DNA of 64,000 nt from AP-15 sp963703665 (lineage in GTDB: Bacteria; Pseudomonadota; Alphaproteobacteria; ATCC43930; CGMCC-115725). Under the pieces are notes generated by a model that was not told where the DNA came from, ran no database searches, and saw only the letters and a program-made list of their open reading frames with translations. Position numbers and translations under genes: made by a program. Positions 18,132 through 26,956 of the stretch are shown one piece after another (the stretch's first letter is position 1; each line of letters starts with the position of its first letter). Location of the stretch: assembly GCA_963703665.1 (NCBI GenBank), contig CAVPFB010000011.1, positions 1-64,000 of the forward strand. Reading direction: 5' to 3'.

Positions 18132-19337
18132 ATGGACTACGAAGCTTTTTTCTCCGAGCGCCTGGACGGGCTTCGCGCCGAGGGGCGCTATCGCGTGTTT
18201 GCCGATCTCGAACGGCGCTGCGGGGAGTTTCCGCGCGCCTTCGATCACCGCATCGGCGCCGAGGTAACGGTGTGGTGCTCTAACGACTATCTCGGCATGG
18301 GCCAACATCCGGCGGTGCTCGCCGCGATGGCGGAGGCGCTGCGCGCGCTCGGCGCCGGCGCCGGCGGCACCCGCAACATCTCGGGCAACAGCCGTCTCCA
18401 CTTGCTGCTCGAGCGCGAGATCGCTGACCTGCACGGGCGCGAGGCCGCGCTCGTTTTCACCTCGGGTTACGTTGCCAACGAGGCGGTGCTGTCAACCCTG
18501 GCGCGCGAGCTGCCCGGCACGGTCGTGCTGTCCGACGCGCACAACCACGCCTCGATGATCGCCGGCATCCGCAACAGCCGCGCCGAGAAGGCGATCTTCC
18601 GCCATAACGACGCAAGCGATCTGACGCGTCTGCTCGAAGGCGTCGACCCTGCGCGGCCCAAGCTCGTCTGCTTCGAATCGGTGTATTCGATGGACGGCGA
18701 CATCGCTCCGATCGGCGCCTTGTGCGACGTGGCCGACCATTTTGGGGCGATGACCTATCTCGACGAGGTGCACGCGGTTGGGCTCTACGGCGCGCGCGGC
18801 GGCGGCGTCGCCGAGAGCCAAGGCGTCATGCACCGCCCGACCGTGATCCAGGGCACGCTCGGCAAGGCCTTTGGGGTGATGGGCGGCTATGTCGCGGGCT
18901 CGGCCGCATTGGTCGATTTTCTGCGCAGCCACGCATCGGGGTTCATCTTTACGACCGCGCTGCCGCCGGCGCTGGCCGCCGGCGCGCTCGCCAGCATCCG
19001 GCATCTGAAACAGAGCCAAGTCGAGCGCAGGCTCCAGCAGGAGCGCGCGGCGCTGCTGAAGCGCCGCCTCGCCGCAGCGGATCTGCCGGTGATGCCGTCG
19101 CCGAGCCACATCGTCCCGGTCATGGTCGGCGACGCCGAATTATGCAAAGCCGCCTGCGACGCGCTGCTGCACCGGCATCGGATCTACGTCCAGCCGATCA
19201 ATTACCCGACCGTGCCGAAGGGCGGCGAACGCCTGCGGCTGACGCCGACACCTCTGCACAGCGACGCAGATATCGACGCGCTGGTGGCGGGCCTCGCCGA
19301 CGTGTGGCGCCGGCTGATCCGGCCGCGCGCCGCCTGA
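18132..19337 (+). CDS. hemA: 5-aminolevulinate synthase
   Basis: The 401-residue PLP enzyme condenses glycine and succinyl-CoA to 5-aminolevulinate, the first haem precursor in alphaproteobacteria. Diagnostic segments are present: CSNDYLGMGQHP, GAGAGGTRNISGN, the cofactor-binding DEVHAVGLYG, and the PLP lysine in GTLGKAFGVMGGYVAGS. The C-terminal RLRLTPTPLHSD is also typical. These match ALAS rather than the related 8-amino-7-oxononanoate synthase. Length fits (about 405). It converges with hpnK, only 14 bases apart. Its presence beside the hopanoid genes looks like simple neighbourhood. Confidence 0.93.
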   Translation: MDYEAFFSERLDGLRAEGRYRVFADLERRCGEFPRAFDHRIGAEVTVWCSNDYLGMGQHPAVLAAMAEALRALGAGAGGTRNISGNSRLHLLLEREIADLHGREAALVFTSGYVANEAVLSTLARELPGTVVLSDAHNHASMIAGIRNSRAEKAIFRHNDASDLTRLLEGVDPARPKLVCFESVYSMDGDIAPIGALCDVADHFGAMTYLDEVHAVGLYGARGGGVAESQGVMHRPTVIQGTLGKAFGVMGGYVAGSAALVDFLRSHASGFIFTTALPPALAAGALASIRHLKQSQVERRLQQERAALLKRRLAAADLPVMPSPSHIVPVMVGDAELCKAACDALLHRHRIYVQPINYPTVPKGGERLRLTPTPLHSDADIDALVAGLADVWRRLIRPRAA

Positions 19338-19351
19338 CCGCCGCGCGCAGA

Positions 19352-20304
19352 TCAGAATTCTATTCGGGTCGGGCTCGAAGCTGCGAGCTCGCTGTAGGTG
19401 ACGAGGCGGATGCCGAGGGCGTCGATCCGCTGGCGAACCGCCGGGCTCAGCAACGCCGCCAGCTCTTCGGGGTGACCGTAGCCCGGCATCGCCGCGATCA
19501 GAGCCGGGGTGCGCCGGGCCGCCGGGTGGAAATAGATTTCGCTCGAGCCGTCGGGCAGATACGGCAGCAGCCGCAGCACCCGGTCTTCGCTCATGCCGCC
19601 GCTCCAGGCGAGGCCGAAGACATGGTCGTTGACCGTGAGACCGGCCCGACGCAAGCGCCGCCGCAGCCGCTCGACCCACGGCCGGTAGAGCGGCGTCGGA
19701 GTGCGCTCGCCGGGAAAAGCGCGGCGCAATGCCGCGACCGGCTCGGCCGGGACCCGCATCGCCGTCATGCCATAGAAGCGGCCGATCTCGACGATCAGCG
19801 CCGCGACCGTCGGATGCAGATGCAGGTGTTTGTGGGCATTGACGTGGTCGAGCGCCAAGCCGGTCGCGCGAAAGGCCGCGAACTGCGCGTCGATCTCCAG
19901 CGCCAGCTGACGGCGGACCTGCGGCAGAACGAAAGAACCGGATGCCGGCGCGGGCCATGTTGCGATCGAATTCGCCGTCGCCGTCGGACCAGCGCCGCGA
20001 CCTCGACAGCTGGCAATACCGGGCGTCCGTCGACCAGCACGAGATGGAGCCCGACCCGCAATCCCGGCAGCATCCGGGCGCGCGCCACCGCGTCCGCAGC
20101 CGCCGGCGCTCCGACCATCAGGCTGGCGGTCGACAGGATGCCGTGCCGATATGCCCGCTCGACGGCTTCGTTGACCGCCGGGTCGAGCCCGAAATCATCG
20201 GCGCAGACGATCAGCCGCTTCAGCCGGGGCACCTCGGGTGAAAACCGCGATGCCGCGGACCCCCGGTCCAAAGGCCGGGCAAGAGGATTCCCATCGATCG
20301 TCAT
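19352..20304 (-). CDS. hpnK: Hopanoid deacetylase HpnK (YdjC fold), frameshifted
   Basis: HpnK removes the acetyl group from bacteriohopanetetrol-N-acetylglucosamine. The YdjC-type metal site is seen in CADDFG near residue 35 and HVNAHKHLHLHP in the middle, and the C-terminus is LGIRLVTYSEL. The frame shifts once between about 19960 and 19985, after the LVDGRPVLPAVEVAALV segment. Total length of about 317 would be slightly above the usual 280-300, perhaps because the true start is the Met-less KRLIVCADD region. It lies convergent to hemA and downstream of the broken toxin. Confidence 0.85.
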
Positions 20305-20326
20305 GCGGATCTGTCCGGGTACTCGA

Positions 20327-20642
20327 TCAGGAGGACCCGGGCATGCCGGACGGGTCGCGCGCCCCGTGCCGGATCGCGTGAATGATGATCTCGGCTTCGG
20401 TCGCCTCGTAGAAGACCAGATAGGGGTAGGGCGTCGTCGTCATTCGGCGGATTGCTGGGTCGTCATTCGGCGGATTGCGGGATCGTTGGTGCGGCGGCCG
20501 ATATGCGGATGTTGCAACAGAAGCGCCGTCAGAACCTTGATGGGGCCTGAACTCGGCGTGCACCTCGTGGCGAGGAGGCGGCGATGTAATCAAGGATTGT
20601 CCGAAGATCGGCAAGCGCCGGGAGGGTGTAGCGCAGCCTCAC
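20327..20642 (-). pseudogene. RelE/ParE-family toxin, broken by indel and 23-base duplication
   Basis: A GTG start at 20642 overlaps the antitoxin stop by one GTGA. It begins V-R-L-R-Y-T-L-P-A-L-A-D-L and looks like a normal ParE/RelE N-terminus for about 35 residues. The frame is lost near 20535. The C-terminal PYLVFYEATEAEIIIHAIRHGARDP is intact in another frame. Between them a 20-base string at 20436-20455 is repeated at 20459-20478, a tandem duplication with 23-base period. Because 23 is not a multiple of three it shifts the frame. This change is not of the one-base error type, so the toxin is probably genuinely dead. Confidence 0.78.
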
Positions 20643-20869
20643 AGGCCGTATCTGGCCCAGACGGCCCGCACCTCCTCGTCGGTCGCAAATTCACCGCGGG
20701 CAGCGGCGGCTTTCGAGGCGGCGACGTCGGCTTGCTCGTTGGACGTGAGGGGCACCGGCGGTTCGTCATCCGCGCCGGTCAGCCGGAGAACGATATGAGC
20801 AATGTGGTCCTGCACCTCCGGTGGAAGGGTGCGCACGGTCGCAAGCGCTCGATCAAGAAGCTTGTTCAT
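20639..20869 (-). CDS. Antitoxin of RelE/ParE-type pair
   Basis: The start at 20869 (MNKLLDRALATVRTLPPEVQD) is chosen over 20881 because GGGGCG sits just upstream. The 76-residue product has the family layout: an N-terminal helical segment, DDEPPVPLTSNEQADVAASKAAAARGEF, and a closing EEVRAVWARYGL. The stop overlaps the toxin GTG start. With the toxin inactive it may be an orphan. Confidence 0.78.
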   Translation of the reverse strand: MNKLLDRALATVRTLPPEVQDHIAHIVLRLTGADDEPPVPLTSNEQADVAASKAAAARGEFATDEEVRAVWARYGL

Positions 20870-21093
20870 CAAACGCCCCACAGCCGATCTGTATATCAGT
20901 CACACAACGTGCCAGGTCCAAGGATGGTAAAGGATCTTCCTGCATATACGAACCAGTTTGTCGTAAGAACTCACAAACTTAAGCGGCTTGACCAGCGTAT
21001 GAACACCTCAATGTCTTGTAGTGTCATCATGCTTAACCGTGAAGTCGTTCCGTCCGCATTTGTCGTCATTGGCGGTTTGGCAAGGACAACGTC

Positions 21094-22521
21094 TCAGCCG
21101 GCCATCTCCCGATCGCGCAGAAAATAGAAGAATTCGACGCCTTCCCGCAGCCGGCGGCGCATCATCTGCGGGCTCCGCAGCATCTCGGCGACCAGCGAGG
21201 CGATCTTTTTGCGGCGGAAGTAGAAGCGCTTGTAGAACGTCTCGAGCGACTGGAAAATCTCGGTATGCGACAGATGCGGGTAGTGCAGTGGTGCCATCTG
21301 CACCCCGCGCTCGTCGATCAGCTCGGCGTGCCCCGTATCGAGCCAACCGTTTTCGACCGCTTGGCGATAGAGAGCAGTGCCGGGGTAGGGGGCGGCCAGC
21401 GACACCTGGATCGTATGCGGGTTGATTTCGCCGGCAAAGCGGATGGTTTCTTCGATCGTGTCCTTGGTTTCGCCGGGCAGGCCGAGGATGAAGGTGCCGT
21501 GGATCGTGATCCCGAGCTCGTGGCAGTCCTTGGTAAAGCGCCGGGCGACGTCGATCCGCATGCCCTTTTTGATGTTGTTGAGGATCTGCTGGTTGCCCGT
21601 TTCGTAGCCGACCAGCAGCAGCCGCAGCCCGTTGTCGCGCAAGATTTCGAGCGTCGCGCGCGGCACGTTGGCCTTGGCGTTGCACGACCAGGTGACGCCG
21701 AGCCGGCCCAGCTCGCGGGCGATCGCCTCGGCGCGCGGGCGGTCGTCGGTAAAGGTGTCGTCGTCGAAAAAGAACTCCTTGACCTGCGGAAACCACGCTT
21801 TCGCCAGCCGGATCTCCTCGATGACGTGGCCGACGCTGCGCACCCGGTAGCGGTGCCCGCCGACGGTCTGCGGCCACAGGCAGAAGGTGCATTTGGAGCG
21901 GCAGCCGCGCCCGGTATAGAGCGACAGGTAGGGATGCTGCAGATAGCCGATGAAATAGTCCTCGACCCTGAGGTCGCGCTTGTAGACCTCGCTGACGAAC
22001 GGGAGCTGGTCCATGTCTTCGAGGGTGGCGCGGTCGCGGTTGTGGCTGACCCCGCCACTCGCATTGCGCCAGCTCAGGCCGTCGATCGCATCGAATGCGT
22101 GGCCCTCGGCGACCTCCTTGATCGTGAAATCGAATTCCTCGCGGGCGACGAAATCGAGCGCCGCGGAGGCCTGGAGGCTGTCCTCGGGCTCGACCGCGAC
22201 CTTGGCGCCGACCAGGCCGATCTTCAGCCGCGGGTTGGCATCCTTCAGCGCCTCGGCAACCTTGACGTCGGAAGCGAAGGACGGGGTCGAGGTATGCAGC
22301 ACCGCGAGTTCATAGTCACCCGCGAGCGGTACAACGTCGGCGAGCTTGAGGCGCGCCGGAGGGGCGTCGACGAGCCGGCTCTCGGGGACCAGCGCGGCCG
22401 GCTGGGCGAGCCAGGTCGGGTACCAGAACGAGCGGATCTCGCGCCGCGCCTGATAGCGCGAGCCGGCGCCGCCGTCGAACCCGTCGAGCGAAGGTGGGTG
22501 CAGGAACAGGGTCTTCATCAT
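21094..22521 (-). CDS. hpnJ: Hopanoid biosynthesis radical SAM protein HpnJ
   Basis: HpnJ is a B12-binding-type radical SAM enzyme that converts the glucosamine headgroup of bacteriohopanetetrol to the cyclitol ether. The 475-residue protein has an N-terminal Rossmann-like B12 domain with a LKIGLVGAKV strand. The radical SAM cluster motif CRSKCTFCLW lies near residue 210, and ETGNQQILNNIKKGM and GLPGETKDTIEET follow in the barrel. The start at 22521 (M-M-K-T-L-F-L) overlaps the hpnI stop, so the two are translationally coupled. Length fits the family (about 470). Confidence 0.92.
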   Translation of the reverse strand: MMKTLFLHPPSLDGFDGGAGSRYQARREIRSFWYPTWLAQPAALVPESRLVDAPPARLKLADVVPLAGDYELAVLHTSTPSFASDVKVAEALKDANPRLKIGLVGAKVAVEPEDSLQASAALDFVAREEFDFTIKEVAEGHAFDAIDGLSWRNASGGVSHNRDRATLEDMDQLPFVSEVYKRDLRVEDYFIGYLQHPYLSLYTGRGCRSKCTFCLWPQTVGGHRYRVRSVGHVIEEIRLAKAWFPQVKEFFFDDDTFTDDRPRAEAIARELGRLGVTWSCNAKANVPRATLEILRDNGLRLLLVGYETGNQQILNNIKKGMRIDVARRFTKDCHELGITIHGTFILGLPGETKDTIEETIRFAGEINPHTIQVSLAAPYPGTALYRQAVENGWLDTGHAELIDERGVQMAPLHYPHLSHTEIFQSLETFYKRFYFRRKKIASLVAEMLRSPQMMRRRLREGVEFFYFLRDREMAG

Positions 22522-23657
22522 CGAACCTTGTCTCCATCGACGGTCATGCGCCCGCTCGGCTCCACGCGAAAGTTCTGGTCCCGCCAGAACACCCTGCGTC
22601 CGAAGAAGCTGGCGACGAACACGGCGAACGACAAGGCGTCGCGAACCGGGAGAAGCCAGGGCCTGGGCATCGGCAGCCCGAGCGCGCCGGCCGTCACCTT
22701 CGCGCCAACCCATCTAATCAAAAAGGTGATCGCGAGAAACACCCAGGCGGTCAAGCCAAATCGAGTAACGGCGGTGGCCAGCGCGGCCACCGCCAGCGGG
22801 TGGGTTACGATCGATCCGGCGTAGCCCAACGGCGCCACTCCGCGCACAGTGCGCGCCCAGCGCAGCTCGTGACGCCACAATGCCGCGAGCGTCGGCTCGC
22901 TCACCCGCGTTTCGACGACGTAATGCGACAGGACCACGTTGAGCCCCTCGGCCCGCACCGCCTCGCCCAAGCGGTGGTCGTCGGCGAGCTCGTTGCGAAA
23001 GCGGGCAAAGCCGCCGATGCGCTCGAGGGCTTGGCGGCGCAGCGCGATCGTCGCGCCGAAACAGCCGCGGCCGACACCCAGAGCCTCGTCGACCAGAGCG
23101 CCGGGCAGAAACGTGAAATTGATATGCAGCGCCCCCAGCTCGGACCAGATGCCGCCGGTCGACACGCCGCGGTACAGGCAGGTGACGATGCCGACGCCCG
23201 GATCGTTCAACGGGGCGGTGATCGCGGCCAGATAGCGCCGCCCGACCCGCATGTCGCTGTCGGCCAGCACCAGGATGTCGTGCCGCGCCGCCGGCAGCAT
23301 GTTTGCCAGATTCGACACCTTGTGATTGCTGCCGCGGATAGTCCGGTCAACGACGAGCGCGACGTCGCCCCCGGGAAAGTCGCGGATCAGCGCCTGGGCG
23401 GCGGCGAGGGCGGCGTCCCGTGGGTCGTTGACGCCGAGCACGATCTGCCGCTCCGGATAATCCTGCTCGGCGAACGACCGGAGGTTTTCGCAGAGCCCGG
23501 GCTCGTCGCCATGCAGCGGCTTTAGCACAGAGACCGGCGGCTGCGCTGCGGCGATCGCGGAACGGCGCCCGGCGAAGCGCCTTACCGCCACAGCGGCGCC
23601 GACGAGATAGATCCAGCCCGGCAGGAGCAGGATCGCGATAATCAGCGTTGGCGTCAT
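22518..23657 (-). CDS. hpnI: Hopanoid glycosyltransferase HpnI (GT2)
   Basis: HpnI attaches N-acetylglucosamine to bacteriohopanetetrol. The 379-residue protein has an N-terminal membrane helix (LIIAILLLPGWIYLVGAAV). The GT2 core follows, with VSVLKPLHGDEP, GVNDPRD, the LADSDMRV metal motif near 150, and the ceramide-glucosyltransferase-like HELRWARTVRG. Two or three C-terminal helices complete it. It heads the hpnI-hpnJ pair and is divergent from ispH across a 129-base gap that holds both promoters. Confidence 0.92.
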   Translation of the reverse strand: MTPTLIIAILLLPGWIYLVGAAVAVRRFAGRRSAIAAAQPPVSVLKPLHGDEPGLCENLRSFAEQDYPERQIVLGVNDPRDAALAAAQALIRDFPGGDVALVVDRTIRGSNHKVSNLANMLPAARHDILVLADSDMRVGRRYLAAITAPLNDPGVGIVTCLYRGVSTGGIWSELGALHINFTFLPGALVDEALGVGRGCFGATIALRRQALERIGGFARFRNELADDHRLGEAVRAEGLNVVLSHYVVETRVSEPTLAALWRHELRWARTVRGVAPLGYAGSIVTHPLAVAALATAVTRFGLTAWVFLAITFLIRWVGAKVTAGALGLPMPRPWLLPVRDALSFAVFVASFFGRRVFWRDQNFRVEPSGRMTVDGDKVR

Positions 23658-23786
23658 GGCGAGCGCGTCACACTCGGTTGCGATTGCGCGTGCAGGGCGA
23701 ATGGAGTTGTGGCAGTGATGCGGGGTCCACCCATATTCACCATGTCGCGGGCTGGTCCTGTTGAAACGAGGCGATGAGACGAGATC

Positions 23787-24719
23787 ATGCGGGTCGTGCT
23801 AGCTCAGCCGCGAGGCTTCTGCGCCGGGGTCGAACGGGCGATCGAGATCGTCGAGCGTGCTCTCGAAAAATACGGACCGCCGATCTATGTCCGCCATGAG
23901 ATTGTCCATAACCGGCACGTTGTCGAGCGGCTGCGCGGCAAAGGAGCGCATTTCGTCGACGAGATCGACGAGGTGCCGCCGGGCAGCGTCACGATCTTCA
24001 GCGCCCATGGCGTGGCCAGCACGATCGAGAAGCGCGCCGCCGTGCGCGGGCTGCCGGTCATCGACGCCACCTGCCCGCTGGTCTCCAAGGTGCATATTGA
24101 AGGCCAGCGCTACGCCAATCAGGGCCGCGAGATTATCCTGATCGGCCACGCCGGCCACCCGGAGATCGTCGGCACCATGGGCCGCATCGTCGGTCGCGTG
24201 CATCTGATCTCCAGCCCCGAGGAGGTTGCCGGGCTGCGGGTTTCCGATCCGGACAAGCTGGCCTTCATTACTCAAACAACGCTCAGCGTCGATGATACGC
24301 GCGCGGTCATCGAGGCGCTGAAGGCCCGCTTCCCGACCATCGTCGGCCCCGATACCAAGGATATCTGCTATGCCACGCAGAACCGGCAGCGGGCGGCGCG
24401 GGAACTCGCCGGGGTCGTCGATGTTGTGCTGGTGGTCGGCGCGCCGAACAGCTCGAACTCGAATCGGCTGCGCGAGATCGCGGGTGAAAGCGGGGTGCCG
24501 AGCTATTTGATCGAGGACGCCGCAGCACTCGACCGGCGCTGGGTCGAAGGTGCGAACGCGGTCGGCATCACCGCCGGCGCCTCGGCCCCGGCCGAGCTCG
24601 TCGAGGCCCTGATCGACCGGCTGCGAGAGATCGCCGAGATCGAGCTCGCAGTGCTTCCGGGCGTCACCGAGAACGTGCGCTTCCGGATGCCGCCGCAGCT
24701 CGCCGAAACCGCCGGTTGA
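23787..24719 (+). CDS. ispH: 4-hydroxy-3-methylbut-2-enyl diphosphate reductase
   Basis: IspH makes isopentenyl and dimethylallyl diphosphate in the last step of the methylerythritol phosphate pathway. The 310-residue sequence is canonical. Cys12 in RGFCAGV, Cys96 in DATCPLV and Cys195-197 in KDICYATQ bind the [4Fe-4S] cluster, and FSAHGV, the substrate His in HEIVHNR and ITQTTLSVDDT are present. Placement inside the hopanoid locus links precursor supply to hopanoid output. hpnH starts 37 bases downstream, so they likely share a transcript. Confidence 0.95.
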   Translation: MRVVLAQPRGFCAGVERAIEIVERALEKYGPPIYVRHEIVHNRHVVERLRGKGAHFVDEIDEVPPGSVTIFSAHGVASTIEKRAAVRGLPVIDATCPLVSKVHIEGQRYANQGREIILIGHAGHPEIVGTMGRIVGRVHLISSPEEVAGLRVSDPDKLAFITQTTLSVDDTRAVIEALKARFPTIVGPDTKDICYATQNRQRAARELAGVVDVVLVVGAPNSSNSNRLREIAGESGVPSYLIEDAAALDRRWVEGANAVGITAGASAPAELVEALIDRLREIAEIELAVLPGVTENVRFRMPPQLAETAG

Positions 24720-24756
24720 AACCGATTCGACGCTGAATTTCCGACGAGGTTTTCCT

Positions 24757-25899
24757 GTGGCCATCCCACTGCGCCAGACGATTCGGGTCGGGGCCTACGT
24801 GCTCGGGCGCCACCTGCGCGGGGTCGAGCGTTATCCGCTGGTGCTGATGCTCGAACCCTTGTTCCGCTGCAATCTCGCCTGCGCCGGCTGCGGCAAGATC
24901 GACTATCCCGATGCGATCCTCAACCAGCGGCTCAGTGTCGCCGAATGCCTCGGCGCGGTTGACGAATGCGGCGCCCCGATCGTCGTCCTCGCCGGCGGTG
25001 AGCCGCTGCTGCATCGCGACATCGCCCCGATCGTCCGGGGCATCATGGCCCGCAAGAAATTCGTCTATCTGTGCACCAACGCGCTGCTGCTGGAAAAAAA
25101 GCTCGACCAGTTTGAGCCCAACCCCTACTTCGCCTGGACCGTGCATCTCGACGGCGATCGCGAGGAGCACGACCGCTCGGTCTCGCAGGAGGGCGTTTAC
25201 GAGCGTGCCGTGGCCGCGATCGGCGATGCGAAAGGGCGCGGTTTCCGCGTCAACATCAACGCCACCCTGTTCGACACCGCCGAGCCGGAGCGGGTCGCCG
25301 ACTTCTTCGACCGGGTGAGCGAGATGGGCATCGACGGGATCACCGTTTCGCCCGGCTATGCTTACGAACGGGCGCCCGACCAGGAGCATTTTCTGAACCG
25401 GCAGCGGACCAAGGACTTGTTCCGCGGCATTTTCGCGCGCCGGAGCCGGCGCTGGTCGTTCAATCAGTCGAGCCTGTTTCTCGATTTTCTCGCTGGAAAC
25501 CAGTCTTACCGCTGCACCCCTTGGGGCAACCCGACCCGCAATTTCTTCGGCTGGCAGCGCCCCTGCTACCTGCTCGGCGAGGGCTACGCCAAAACCTTCA
25601 AGGAATTAATGGAGGAGACCGACTGGGCGGCCTACGGCACCGGCAATTACGAGAAATGCGCCGACTGCATGGTCCATAGCGGCTATGAGGCGACCGCGGT
25701 CATGGATTCGGTGCGTCACCCGCTGAAGGCGGCGAGGGTCGCCATGCGCGGCGTCCGCACCGAGGGCGCGATGGCCCCGGAAATTCCGTTAGAGCAGCAG
25801 CGCCCGGCCGAGTACGTGCTCTCCGGACACGTCGCCGCGGCGATGGACCGGCTAGGCCGCGGCGACCAGCCCGTGCAGCGCGCGCGCGGGTCCGACTAG
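24757..25899 (+). CDS. hpnH: Adenosyl-hopane synthase HpnH (radical SAM)
   Basis: HpnH adds the 5'-deoxyadenosyl radical to diploptene, forming adenosylhopane, the first C35 step. The GTG start at 24757 gives 380 residues. The cluster motif is CNLACAGC near residues 38-45, followed by LAGGEPLLH and the Cys-rich C-terminal part with RCTPWGNPTRN and YEKCADCMVHSGYEA, which is characteristic of HpnH. The last 48 bases overlap the 3' end of hpnG on the opposite strand. Confidence 0.94.
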   Translation: MAIPLRQTIRVGAYVLGRHLRGVERYPLVLMLEPLFRCNLACAGCGKIDYPDAILNQRLSVAECLGAVDECGAPIVVLAGGEPLLHRDIAPIVRGIMARKKFVYLCTNALLLEKKLDQFEPNPYFAWTVHLDGDREEHDRSVSQEGVYERAVAAIGDAKGRGFRVNINATLFDTAEPERVADFFDRVSEMGIDGITVSPGYAYERAPDQEHFLNRQRTKDLFRGIFARRSRRWSFNQSSLFLDFLAGNQSYRCTPWGNPTRNFFGWQRPCYLLGEGYAKTFKELMEETDWAAYGTGNYEKCADCMVHSGYEATAVMDSVRHPLKAARVAMRGVRTEGAMAPEIPLEQQRPAEYVLSGHVAAAMDRLGRGDQPVQRARGSD

Positions 25900-26529
25900 C
25901 GCCGAGAGTGCCGTCCGGGTCTCGCGCGCGAGACCGACCAGGGCTACGAACTGGCGCGGCCGCCGCAGCACCGAAGCCAGAACGCGCGCCAGTTGCGGAG
26001 TTCCGGCCTCGGTCAGCGGGATCAGAGCTGCCGGCGGCAATTCGCGCAGAACCGTATCGGCGATGGTGCGGACCACGACAAACGGGATGCCGGCCGAGGT
26101 CGCGATGCGGGCGACCACATCGCTTTCGAGATCGACCGCGAGTGCTCCGGTTTCGCTCCAGGCGCGGCGCTTTTCGGCCGTGGTCGCCAGAACCGCCGCG
26201 GCGCCCAGCACCGGGCCTTCAAGCGCGCCAAGGCCGCTGGCGAGATCGGCAACGCGGCGGCGGAACGGCTCCTCCGCCCGCCAGCGTTGGTCGCCGGCGA
26301 TCACCTCGGTCGAGATGACCACATCTCCCGGGCGCAGGTCCGGGGCCAAGGCTCCGGCGATGCCGAAGCTGACCAGGCAGTTCGCCCGCCGGACCGCATC
26401 CTCGACGAGAGCAGCGGTGCGGCCGCGGTGGCCGGCGCCGATCACCACCCGCAACCCTGCGGCGCGCGCGATCTTCGCCTCGGCCGCCAGGCCCGAAGTG
26501 CAGAGCAACGTTGTCGGAAGAGCGGGCAT
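25852..26529 (-). CDS. hpnG: Hopanoid nucleosidase HpnG
   Basis: HpnG releases adenine from adenosylhopane to leave the ribosyl side chain. The 225-residue product is a nucleoside-phosphorylase-fold protein with FGIAGALAPDLRPGDVV, VDLESDVVARIA (the purine-binding Glu region) and FVVVRTIADT. The start at 26529 follows AGGA; a longer version to 26562 is possible. The 3' end overlaps hpnH convergently. It is transcribed separately from shc because about 430 bases of non-coding sequence lie upstream. Confidence 0.88.
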   Translation of the reverse strand: MPALPTTLLCTSGLAAEAKIARAAGLRVVIGAGHRGRTAALVEDAVRRANCLVSFGIAGALAPDLRPGDVVISTEVIAGDQRWRAEEPFRRRVADLASGLGALEGPVLGAAAVLATTAEKRRAWSETGALAVDLESDVVARIATSAGIPFVVVRTIADTVLRELPPAALIPLTEAGTPQLARVLASVLRRPRQFVALVGLARETRTALSALVGPARALHGLVAAA

Positions 26530-26956
26530 GCGCGTGTTCCTGCCATTCGCGGCGAGGAACAACGCGCGTGCGCGTGCCGGTGCGCGGTCTGCTTGGCTCC
26601 TGCCGAGCCAAGAATTACCCGGTTTCTTGGGCCCTGCCTATCAATTCAGCATAGACAAAGCGCCGCAGCCGCAGGGTTGCGGCGGACGCCGCCGCCGGGA
26701 CGTCGGCGGGCCCTCGTTATTGACCCAAAACAAGGCGAACGATCGCTCCATCGGGCTTTCCAGGCGAAAGCCGGGACCGATTGCGCTCGCCAGCTCCGCG
26801 TTTTCTCTGATTCCCAGGAGAGATCGAGCCCGAATGAGGGCAAATGACCGAGAGGTCAGGGGATGGGTCCCAGCAGTCGCCAAGCTGTCGCCGGGAAGCG
26901 GTGAAAACGGCATGGATTGGATCGCCGTCTCTTTCGCGGGATGACAACCAACAGCT
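26530..26956. other. Intergenic region between hpnG and shc
   Basis: No coding frame is supported. Short strings of the kind found in dispersed alphaproteobacterial intergenic repeats are visible at about 26758-26795 and 26908-26942. Expected content is the hpnG promoter and the end of the shc transcript. Confidence 0.4.

Noticed and set aside
18132..19337. hemA as a hopanoid side-chain gene because of its place beside hpnK
   Set aside because: The sequence has ALAS-specific features and is convergent with hpnK, so neighbourhood alone does not justify a hopanoid role.
18722..21127. 801-codon frame on the + strand through hemA, hpnK and the toxin pair
   Set aside because: It overlaps several motif-bearing genes in the wrong frame and is low-complexity Arg/Ala sequence.
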